Of a stretch of DNA of 15,150 bases, positions 1 through 6,782 are shown piece by piece; position 1 is the first letter of the stretch; each line of letters starts with the position of its first letter. Source of the DNA: JARDZI01 sp041639705 (GTDB lineage Bacteria > Bacillota > Clostridia > Clostridiales > Caloramatoraceae). The stretch spans positions 1-15,150 of the forward strand of contig JBEQBT010000057.1 of assembly GCA_041639705.1 (NCBI GenBank), read 5' to 3'. A program made the position numbers and the translations under genes. The notes beneath the pieces were generated by a model. The model was given only the letters and a program-made list of their open reading frames with translations. It did not search any database and was not told the origin of the DNA.

Positions 1-344
1 AGTCTGAGGTACACGAACTACATATAAGGCTTAATCCTGTAGATGAGTTTGCTAAACAAAACGAAGTCCCAAGCTATACAAAACAGGAAAAGTGAATGTT
101 CTTACATGGGGAGGTCTCATGGACGTATGACCATGAATTTGGGTCACACTGTTGAAATAAGATTTATCATGAGAAGTCAGCAGAGGTTATATTACCAAGG
201 CTGTTATGAATGTTTCTGGAAGGACTGAACAATAGGAGGACTTAGAAAATTGAAGAATTCGAAATAGATACGAAAATTGCAGAAAACTTCATATATAGAG
301 GACTGGATATAGGAGGTAGGAGTGAAACTAAATGATACCACAGG
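1..344 (+). mobile_element. Group II intron ribozyme, partial (upstream of its reverse transcriptase)
   Basis: This stretch reads like the later part of a bacterial group II intron RNA just before its encoded protein. Recognisable segments are the GAAGTCCCAAGC block near 64, the ACATGGGGAGGTCTCATGG block near 103-122, and GAGAAGTCAGCAGAGG near 171-186. The last is followed by a GAAGGACTGAACAATAG-like segment near 219-235. These match my memory of clostridial introns; no alignment was run. The 5' end of the intron lies outside the window. A short open frame at 43-228 falls inside the RNA and is not a credible gene. The element is truncated downstream, so it cannot splice or move by itself. Confidence 0.75.
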
Positions 345-615
345 GTGCATAGTGTTTCTACGGCATTTGAAAGTAAAAAAAGCGATGGAAAGTTTAACAC
401 CTATAGACTGTTTGAGGAAATGTTGGATAGTAACAATCTGAGGACAGCCTTTAAAAGAGTTAAAGCCAACAAGGGAATCCACGGGGCAGATGGAAGGAAA
501 GTGGATGAACTTCCACAATTCCTAAAAACAAAATGTCGGAACACTAAAGATGAATATATCGGAAGTGACTTATCATCCTAAGCCAGTTATGAGAGTAGAT
601 AAAAAAGGTGTCTAG
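332..615 (+). pseudogene. Group II intron reverse transcriptase/maturase, N-terminal remnant
   Basis: This is the first ~90 residues of a group II intron-encoded protein (LtrA type), normally about 400-600 residues. The likely original start is ATG at 332 (M-I-P-Q-G-A), preceded by AGGAGG at 311-316; that frame stops at 350-352. The sequence resumes from GTG 345 in another frame with the family signature RVKANKGIHGADGRKVDELP. A second frame change near 565-575 moves into Y-H-P-K-P-V-M-R-V-D-K-K-G, the counterpart of the RT0/RT1 segment Y-x-P-x-P-V-R-R-V-x-I-P. The sequence then ends at TAG 613-615. The catalytic YADD box, maturase and endonuclease domains and ribozyme domains V-VI are absent. 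It is a dead fragment with at least two frame breaks and a large 3' deletion. Confidence 0.85.
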
Positions 616-860
616 GACTAGACAGTGGACAGTTTAATACAAGTTAGAAGGATTGGAAAAAACTTTTTTTTGTATGTGCATTGTAATCTTGTGGCAGGAG
701 AAGCTTTTATAAATAAATGAAGGAGATTGGAATCGAATCTTAAAATTTTCTTTATGCTTAGTTATTCAATCTTGCAGCTTTTATGAAATTTATCTTTAGA
801 ATTATTTTGTCTTTCCCAAAATAGAAAATACGACACAAAAGAGAAATCGTGGATTAAATT
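616..860. other. Intergenic region without a recognisable gene
   Basis: No convincing reading frame or RNA gene is visible. At 607-640 it begins with a GTGTCTAGGACTAGACAGTGG segment that resembles short repeats near 4321 and 6318. The rest is AT-rich and separates the intron remnant from the promoter of the first surface-protein gene. Confidence 0.5.
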
Positions 861-890
861 TAGACAAGTTTATCCAAAATATGATATAAT
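861..890 (+). promoter_or_regulatory. Predicted sigma-A promoter for the first surface-protein gene
   Basis: A -35 box TAGACA (861-866, one mismatch to TTGACA) lies 18 bases from a perfect -10 TATAAT at 885-890. The -10 carries an extended TGn (TG at 882-883). The predicted start near 897 gives a leader of about 44 bases before the TTG start at 941. Confidence 0.7.
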
Positions 891-940
891 GTAGCTATGG
901 CAAAGTATAGAACGGATTGTAATGAGGGAGGGGTTTAATT

Positions 941-1561
941 TTGAAAAGATTTAAGAATGTTATATCATGTGTTTTAGCAGTTGCAATGCTATTAAGTACA
1001 GCATTTAGCAGTAATTCAACATATGCAAAGGCTGTAGCTGCTCCGACACCAATAGTTTATGGAATAAACGCAACCTATATGGTTGGGGCTAAACTTGATT
1101 TAAAGCTAACTGCTGCAGGAACCACAATGCTTGTTCAATATAAAGCAGTTTTAAAAAATGAAACTACAGGAAAAACGATAGATATTATAAATGGTTACAC
1201 AGATAAGTATTATAATCCAAGAAATAACTATCCACTTTCATACACTTTAAATGAAGGGGGAAAATACACTCTTACAGTCACAGCTAAGCCTGGTGGGTAC
1301 AAGGATATATATGCAAAAACTATTACCAGAACATTTAGCGTTATATCAGATTCAGATGTAATTACCTTTATTTCACCAATTACAGCTAAGATAAATGTCG
1401 GGGTTGCATATATGCTACCAACAAAAATAGAAGCTAAGATGAAAGATGGCTCTATTAAAAATGTAGATGTTAAATGGGATAGTACAGAAGTAAACACCTC
1501 TGAAATAGGAGTAAAAAACTATATTGGAAGTGTCACTGGTTACGCTCCAAAGGTACCCTAA
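941..1561 (+). CDS. Secreted Ig-repeat surface protein, N-terminal part (cut by in-frame TAA)
   Basis: The start is TTG at 941, chosen because GAGGGAGGGG at 924-933 sits 7 bases upstream and the frame opens directly into a signal peptide. That peptide has a KRFK head, a hydrophobic core, and probable cleavage after T-Y-A near residue 29. Residues ~36-135 are a diverged copy of the module shared with three neighbours: VQYKAVLKNET, DKYY and a G-K-Y-T-L strand are present, but the KTALKG.NSDSY end is missing. Residues ~136-206 form a bacterial Ig-like group 4 (Big_4) domain with DVKWDSTEVNTSEIG. Translation stops at TAA 1559-1561 in the last strand of that domain. The same frame continues for 919 more sense codons, so this is the front of an interrupted 1126-codon gene. 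If produced alone it would be a 206-residue exported fragment. Confidence 0.8.
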   Translation: MKRFKNVISCVLAVAMLLSTAFSSNSTYAKAVAAPTPIVYGINATYMVGAKLDLKLTAAGTTMLVQYKAVLKNETTGKTIDIINGYTDKYYNPRNNYPLSYTLNEGGKYTLTVTAKPGGYKDIYAKTITRTFSVISDSDVITFISPITAKINVGVAYMLPTKIEAKMKDGSIKNVDVKWDSTEVNTSEIGVKNYIGSVTGYAPKVP

Positions 1562-1603
1562 ACATTAAGCATTGTTGATGAGAAGATAATATCAATTGAT
1601 GAT

Positions 1604-4321
1604 ATGAATATATCTATAGATGAGGGAAGCCAGTATACTCTTCCTAAGATGATTGCGGCAAAGTTAAAAAATAGTGCAATAGCTGTTGATGTTTCATGGG
1701 ATAAAGATAGCCTGGATACAAGCAAGTCAGGCAAGTATACCTTTATTGGAAAAGTAAAAGGTTATGATAAAGCTGTTAACCTTACAGTTACAGTTAATAC
1801 TGTAGCAATTAAGCTTAATTCTGTTTATTCATCAAACCTAAAGGAAGTTACTGCAGTATTTAATAAGAAAATACTAATGAACACTGTAAAAAATGATAAT
1901 TTTAAGTTATATAAAGGAAACGTGCAAATTCCTGTTGATGCAGAACTAAATGATGACGAAAAATCCCTAACACTTACTATAGTATCAAGTGGTACCTCTC
2001 TTAATATAAATGATAAATATAAATTGGTAGTTGAAGGAGTTAAGGATTACAACTCTACATTAATAGAAAAGACTATAATGGAGTTTACTCCCGAGGATAA
2101 AGAAGTACCAACAGTAAAAAGCATCTATACAACAAGCTCAAAGAACCTAACAATAGAATTCTCTGAGCCAATTAAATACACAGGATCTGGTGTTGTAGAG
2201 GTTAAAAACAATAGTAAAGTAATTCCAATAAATAGTGTTTATTCAGGCTATGATACAAACCTGATAACAATAACCTTTAACTACCCAATGACCATAACAG
2301 CTAAATATGATGTTGTAATAAAGAACTTTCAGGACTATGCAGGTAAGGTAAGTACTTTAAAAACTGATGTATATACCTTCTTAAAGGATGATAAGCAAAT
2401 AGAAGCTAAGCTTAAATATGTGGATGAAACCTATGCTATAATAGACTTTATAAAGCATGTAAATGGAATTTCAAGATACAATTTTACAAATAATGCTTCA
2501 GGAAATTATTCCTTAGGTGTATTTAGCAATAAAGAAATGACAACACCTGTGACCACTTCTGATTTTGTAAAAAGGGTGTGGGTAAAGTTCTATGATAGAG
2601 GAACTAAAACTGGATACCCATTTACAGAAGTTGAACAAAGACTCATTTTTACAGGCAACTATAATGGTGTGCAGATTAAGGATATGTGGTCTCAAACTGT
2701 TAAGGATACATACTTCCCTGTAACTGTTAAAGCTGATAAGAAGGCACCTCAGGTAATTTCAATGGAGGTCGATTCTGAATCAACAATAAGTGTTAAATTT
2801 GATGAAGAGGTTAATTTAAATCTTACTAATATCGAGATACTGGATGGAGAAGGCAAAAGAATTCAAAGCCTTAGAATAAATCAATATGAAGATAGTAGCT
2901 TTATAATAAACCTTGGGAAGAATTATACAGGAAGTAATATTGTAGTAAACATTAAGAATGTTGAAGATATGGCTATTAAGCCAAATAAGCTTGAAACATA
3001 TTCAAAGACATTGTTCATCGCTGATAAAACACCTCCAAGAGTTGAAAAGACAGTGAAGAAGTTCGTACCAGGATTGGAACAGCTGATATATGTTTATTTC
3101 AATGAATCATTGAATATACAGGGAATTGAAAGCTTTGGATTTTCTCTTCAAAACCCTACAACAAATATTATGGAGAGGTTAACTCAAAAGCCTGATTTTT
3201 CAAGCAGGGATTCAATTATTGTAATTCCACTTACAAATGAGGAAAGGGATAAAATAAATTCTGGCTATAATGTTTTTGTATCAGATATACAGGATAAGAG
3301 CAAAAACCTACTAGAGGGACAGATAATTATTAATTCCCAGATAACCTCCTTTAATTCTATAGATAACAGACCAAAGGTTGAGAAAATAGAAGCACTGAAT
3401 AATAGGAAGTTAGTAGTAACCTTTGATCAGTATCTTAGCACGGTCTATGAAGCTGCATTCCAAATAAATGGATCATATTGTGAGAATGTGGAGCTTTCCA
3501 CAAATGATAAGGGAAACACAGTAGTTACATTAACAACCCAGGAGGGTAAGGGCTTTAATTCAGACTTAAGTGGAAGCGCAACCCTTAGGATTGACACAAA
3601 TAATAACATGAAGGTTGAAAATGAATTTGGAATTAACGCTGAAGCTAAAACATACTCAGCTTCAACCATACCAGCTATACAGGATAAAATGCCTCCAGCA
3701 TTAAAACAGATAAAGGCTATTTCCTCCTACAGCAGTATTGTGGATACAATAGTACTTGAATATGAAGAAAACATAGATGTTACAAAGCTTTCTGCATTGT
3801 CCTATTCTGTTGCTGGAAGAGATATATACAGAGTATATACAAATATAAGTGGTAATAGAGGAGCTTCTACACTTGGAAAATTTGTTATAATAGAATTAAA
3901 AACAACTGGATCTGTAAACGATAATACATCAGGAGTTCTTCAAGTAACACAGCTCCTTGATATTTATGATATGCATGATAATAAGCTTTTACCAAATGGA
4001 GAACCAATGCTTACAGGTGATGTTTCAGCTCCAATCGTCATAACCAGACTTATGACTCAGATAAATAAAGGGGAAACAAAAACTATAATATTCTCTGAAG
4101 ATATTGATGGTAATAGCAAGCTTTCAGTTGAAAATGCAATTAGACAAGCTTCCAGGGGAAAAGGACTTTTATACTTCAATTGGAACAATAACGGAGTATT
4201 TTCAATATCTAACCTGAGCACAACAGAAGCAACTGACTTTATATTAAGCAACAGAGTAACCCTCACAATAAGTGATTACTATGGGAATAAGACCTCCAAT
4301 GCATTGATATTGGGGTATTAG
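1604..4321 (+). CDS. Ig-repeat surface protein, C-terminal part (same frame as 941-1561)
   Basis: This continues the frame of 941-1561 beyond TAA 1559-1561; reading is open from 1562, and ATG 1604 is only the first ATG. No good ribosome binding site precedes it and there is no signal peptide, so independent expression is doubtful and secretion unlikely. It begins with a second Big_4 domain (1562 to ~1800, DVSWDKDSLDTSKSGKYTF). About eight SbsA-type (Big_5-like) Ig repeats follow, with the pattern P.V..I......L.I.FSEPI. Repeat starts lie near 1800, 2090, 2400, 2725, 3010, 3365, 3670 and 4000. No SLH, CWB2 or LPXTG anchor is visible. The intact 905-residue frame suggests a recent nonsense mutation. 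A decayed paralogue lies at 13556 onward. The likely original role is a structural or adhesive cell-surface protein. Confidence 0.75.
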   Translation: MNISIDEGSQYTLPKMIAAKLKNSAIAVDVSWDKDSLDTSKSGKYTFIGKVKGYDKAVNLTVTVNTVAIKLNSVYSSNLKEVTAVFNKKILMNTVKNDNFKLYKGNVQIPVDAELNDDEKSLTLTIVSSGTSLNINDKYKLVVEGVKDYNSTLIEKTIMEFTPEDKEVPTVKSIYTTSSKNLTIEFSEPIKYTGSGVVEVKNNSKVIPINSVYSGYDTNLITITFNYPMTITAKYDVVIKNFQDYAGKVSTLKTDVYTFLKDDKQIEAKLKYVDETYAIIDFIKHVNGISRYNFTNNASGNYSLGVFSNKEMTTPVTTSDFVKRVWVKFYDRGTKTGYPFTEVEQRLIFTGNYNGVQIKDMWSQTVKDTYFPVTVKADKKAPQVISMEVDSESTISVKFDEEVNLNLTNIEILDGEGKRIQSLRINQYEDSSFIINLGKNYTGSNIVVNIKNVEDMAIKPNKLETYSKTLFIADKTPPRVEKTVKKFVPGLEQLIYVYFNESLNIQGIESFGFSLQNPTTNIMERLTQKPDFSSRDSIIVIPLTNEERDKINSGYNVFVSDIQDKSKNLLEGQIIINSQITSFNSIDNRPKVEKIEALNNRKLVVTFDQYLSTVYEAAFQINGSYCENVELSTNDKGNTVVTLTTQEGKGFNSDLSGSATLRIDTNNNMKVENEFGINAEAKTYSASTIPAIQDKMPPALKQIKAISSYSSIVDTIVLEYEENIDVTKLSALSYSVAGRDIYRVYTNISGNRGASTLGKFVIIELKTTGSVNDNTSGVLQVTQLLDIYDMHDNKLLPNGEPMLTGDVSAPIVITRLMTQINKGETKTIIFSEDIDGNSKLSVENAIRQASRGKGLLYFNWNNNGVFSISNLSTTEATDFILSNRVTLTISDYYGNKTSNALILGY

Positions 4322-4360
4322 GTGCCAGACACTGGACATTGGACAATTTGGACAAACAAT

Positions 4361-4385
4361 AAGGGATAGGTAAAACCTATCCCTT
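4361..4385 (+). terminator. Predicted hairpin terminator after the interrupted gene
   Basis: An 11-bp perfect stem (AAGGGATAGGT at 4361-4371 with its complement at 4375-4385) encloses a 3-base AAA loop. The following sequence, TTAATATTG, is only weakly T-rich, so termination efficiency is uncertain. Confidence 0.55.
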
Positions 4386-4569
4386 TAATATTGCCCTAGT
4401 TTAACTTGCTATTGCTTATCTGCCTGGTTTTATCAAATCCGAAGTTGGCACCAAGTGATTCGGTTATTGTTTAAGTGATAACATATTCATGGACATTTTG
4501 TCTAAAATTTCACATATTGTAAAAAAGTATTTGCAAAATAGTATATTATATAAAAACTATATAATTTTA

Positions 4570-4578
4570 TGGTATAAT
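4570..4578 (+). promoter_or_regulatory. Extended -10 promoter element for the S41 protease
   Basis: TGG followed by a perfect TATAAT at 4573-4578 forms an extended -10 element. No good -35 box is present at standard spacing; TTGCAA at 4531-4536 is too far upstream. Extended -10 promoters can work with a poor -35. The predicted start near 4585 leaves about 100 bases of leader before GTG 4684. Confidence 0.6.
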
Positions 4579-4657
4579 ATGTATATGTCTTATAGTTAGA
4601 AGGGTGTTTATGAATATAAGTGGGGATAAAAAATAGAATATCACATAAAGGATAATT

Positions 4658-4690
4658 ATGACTTGTGTAAAGGAGCTGATGTGGTGTTAA
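4658..4690 (+). CDS. Possible 10-codon leader ORF overlapping the protease start
   Basis: ATG 4658 opens the ten-codon frame M-T-C-V-K-E-L-M-W-C, ending at TAA 4688-4690. AAAGG at 4646-4650 lies 7 bases upstream. The frame covers the protease ribosome binding site and overlaps its GTG start, an arrangement compatible with translational coupling. A still shorter frame (ATG 4610 to TAG 4636, 8 codons) precedes it. Frames this short arise by chance, so confidence is low. Confidence 0.2.
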   Translation: MTCVKELMWC

Positions 4691-6330
4691 TTAAGAAGTA
4701 TAAGAGAAAAGGAATAATTAATTCTCTTATAGGTTGTTTGGTTGTAATATTAATAATGAACATTTTTAGTGTACAAGCATCTGCAGATGAAAAAGTTATT
4801 GAGGAAATAAAAAATATTTTGAATAACTATTATATAGATAATGTACCTGGGAATGTTCTGAGTAGTGACTCTGTTAATGAGATTATTAAGGATTTGGATG
4901 ACCCATATACTCAGATAATGGATCAGAATGATTATGATAGCATTGTAAATAGCACATTTTTAGGTATTGGTGTTACCATTGAAATGACGAAAATAGGTGC
5001 AGAAGTAACATCTGTAATGATAAATTCCCCTGCAATGTATGTTGGGCTTAGGATTGGGGACATAATAACTTTTGTAGATGAGAATAGTCTAAAGGGATTA
5101 TCTGCAATCGATGTATTAAACCTATTGAATGGGAAAGAGGGAGTTACTAGTCAATTAAAAATTGAAAGAAAAAACAAGTTAGTAATAACAAATGTAACTC
5201 CAGGAAAGGTGTATTATCCAACTGTTTACAGCAAGGTTATTGATAATAAAACTGGATATTTGCATATTTTGTCCTTTGGGTTAAATACATTAGATGAATT
5301 TAGGAACAAAATTAGTTCACTTGAAATGAGTGCTGTAGACAGCTATATAATAGATCTAAGAAATAATCCTGGTGGATATATATATAGTGCTGTTGAATTG
5401 GCAGGATATTTTTCTAAAAATGACACGGTTGCTATTTTTCAAACCAAGGATGGAGAGAAATTTAAGTTTAAGGCTACAGAGAAGAATAGGACTATAGACA
5501 AGCAAACTGTTTTTTTAGTAAATAAGTACACTGCAAGTGCAGCAGAATTGCTGGCTGTATGTGCTCAAGATTATGGAACAGCTACTATTATTGGGGAAAC
5601 AACCTATGGAAAGGGAGTAGCACAGAGTACATTTACACTATCAGATGGGAGTATATTAAAGACTACAACACTAAAGTTATATTCACCAACTGGAAGAGAT
5701 ATTAGTAATGTAGGAATTTCTCCAGATATTCATTTAAAAGATATAGATTCATCATTTGCTGGTGAGTTACTTGCTGGAAATGGGAGTAAACTGGGGGGAA
5801 ATAGTAGGATTGCAAAGGTAGTAATAAATAATAAAAATTATTATATAAACATAGATAAAATAAAGGATAAGGATTACCTAGAGGCATATAGACAGATAAT
5901 AGGTCAAGCAACCTCCATTGATTTATCCAGCAATTCTTGGCAAAATTCAAATGGCAAAATAGTTAATAATAGCTATCCAGCATTAAAATATTCAGTGATA
6001 CCAAAGACAGAGTACAAGGTAGGAGATAAGGCTGTTTTTAAAATAACTGCACCTAATTATAATGGCTTAGTTCAATATAGAGCAATGCTGTGGAATGAAA
6101 CCACAAATCAATATGTAGATTTGTGGAAAACAAAGGATAGGTATTATGACAAATGGAAGCCAAGGGGAAAGGATATTTTTACCATATCTTTTCCTGTAAC
6201 AAGTACTGGAAGATATAGCATCAAAATATTTGTGAAGCGAAATGGAATCCAGAACTCAAAGACAGCATTAAAGGGAATGAACAGTGATAGCTATGTATAT
6301 GAAATGCCATTTTTGGTAGGTGCCAACTAA
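4684..6330 (+). CDS. S41 family carboxyl-terminal processing protease with extra C-terminal surface module
   Basis: This is a secreted serine protease of the CtpA/CtpB/Prc family. GTG 4684 is preferred (548 residues) because AGGAG at 4671-4675 lies 8 bases upstream; GTG 4681 is also possible, and TTG 4663 would leave that site inside the gene. Residues 1-34 form a signal peptide ending V-Q-A-S-A. A helical segment follows with the family motif DDPYTQ. The PDZ domain has FLGIGV and SPAMYVGLRIGDII. The catalytic core has DLRNNPGG, TASAAE and YGKGVAQ. The expected triad is present as Ser285, Lys310 and Gln314, with the Ser-to-Lys distance of 25 and Lys-to-Gln of 4 that I recall for CtpB. Residues ~433-548 are an added module nearly matching the N-termini of the two downstream surface proteins (VQYRAMLWNE, RYYDKWKP, KTALKGMNSDSY). 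Inference: it processes surface proteins of this locus. Confidence 0.92.
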   Translation: MLIKKYKRKGIINSLIGCLVVILIMNIFSVQASADEKVIEEIKNILNNYYIDNVPGNVLSSDSVNEIIKDLDDPYTQIMDQNDYDSIVNSTFLGIGVTIEMTKIGAEVTSVMINSPAMYVGLRIGDIITFVDENSLKGLSAIDVLNLLNGKEGVTSQLKIERKNKLVITNVTPGKVYYPTVYSKVIDNKTGYLHILSFGLNTLDEFRNKISSLEMSAVDSYIIDLRNNPGGYIYSAVELAGYFSKNDTVAIFQTKDGEKFKFKATEKNRTIDKQTVFLVNKYTASAAELLAVCAQDYGTATIIGETTYGKGVAQSTFTLSDGSILKTTTLKLYSPTGRDISNVGISPDIHLKDIDSSFAGELLAGNGSKLGGNSRIAKVVINNKNYYINIDKIKDKDYLEAYRQIIGQATSIDLSSNSWQNSNGKIVNNSYPALKYSVIPKTEYKVGDKAVFKITAPNYNGLVQYRAMLWNETTNQYVDLWKTKDRYYDKWKPRGKDIFTISFPVTSTGRYSIKIFVKRNGIQNSKTALKGMNSDSYVYEMPFLVGAN

Positions 6331-6378
6331 TAAACAGTGGACACTTTAGACATGTTTGGGTTGATATAGTGATGAAGG

Positions 6379-6416
6379 ATACTGCTGGTATATTTTTTAC
6401 CAGCAGTATTTTTTTT
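6379..6416 (+). terminator. Intrinsic terminator after the S41 protease
   Basis: A perfect 12-bp stem (ATACTGCTGGTA at 6379-6390 pairing with 6398-6409) has a 7-base loop and runs directly into eight T residues (6409-6416). This textbook terminator separates the protease from the S-layer-like gene. Confidence 0.92.
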
Positions 6417-6766
6417 ATGCAAAATTATGAAATATGACCAATATCTTTATGCATAAATGTGTCGAAAAATGCTTTAAAACCTAATAAATATATGATAATA
6501 TTAAATCACGATAAATCCTATCGTGAACATAGAGTGAATGTGTTGAGCATTCACTTATATTATGATTTGTACATACATATAATTGAATTTATGTAAAAAA
6601 TGGTAAGAAATATGTGGCAAAACTAACATAATATTCTATACTGTACATATTTATTGGACTTTGTATTGTTTGGAAAATGATTAGCTTTGTATGTTTTTCT
6701 GCCATTGTAGGTACAAGCCTAATATTTGTTCATTAAGGGTTAAACCCTTAAGATAATAAACATATT
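6417..6766 (+). promoter_or_regulatory. Long structured upstream region of the S-layer-like gene
   Basis: This 350-base region holds no gene but several hairpins. CACGATA/TATCGTG pairs at 6507-6513 and 6519-6525. AGTGAATG/CATTCACT pairs at 6533-6540 and 6548-6555. TTAAGGGT/ACCCTTAA pairs at 6733-6740 and 6744-6751, about 15 bases before the ribosome binding site. The promoter is not certain. Candidates are TATGAT at 6491-6496, which would start transcription at the first hairpin, and TATACT at 6637-6642 with a weak -35. TGTCGAA at 6460-6466 matches the Spo0A box, but one such 7-mer is expected by chance in a window of this size. Hairpins at mRNA 5' ends often stabilise messages of abundant proteins; that role here is inference. 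Confidence 0.5.
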
Positions 6767-6782
6767 AGGAGGAGGAGTAATA

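Noticed and set aside
43..228. Open frame of 61 codons near the window start
   Set aside because: It lies in sequence that reads as group II intron RNA and has no family resemblance or ribosome binding site.
941..1561. Lipoprotein signal because of a cysteine at residue 10
   Set aside because: The cysteine is inside the hydrophobic core with no L-x-x-C lipobox context; a standard cleavage site follows near residue 29.
4663..4683. TTG 4663 as the protease start
   Set aside because: It would place the AGGAG ribosome binding site (4671-4675) inside the gene and add residues before the basic head of the signal peptide; GTG 4684 fits better.
6460..6466. Spo0A box TGTCGAA upstream of the S-layer-like gene
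   Set aside because: Exact match, but roughly one such 7-mer is expected by chance on both strands of a window of this composition; noted only within the upstream-region entry.
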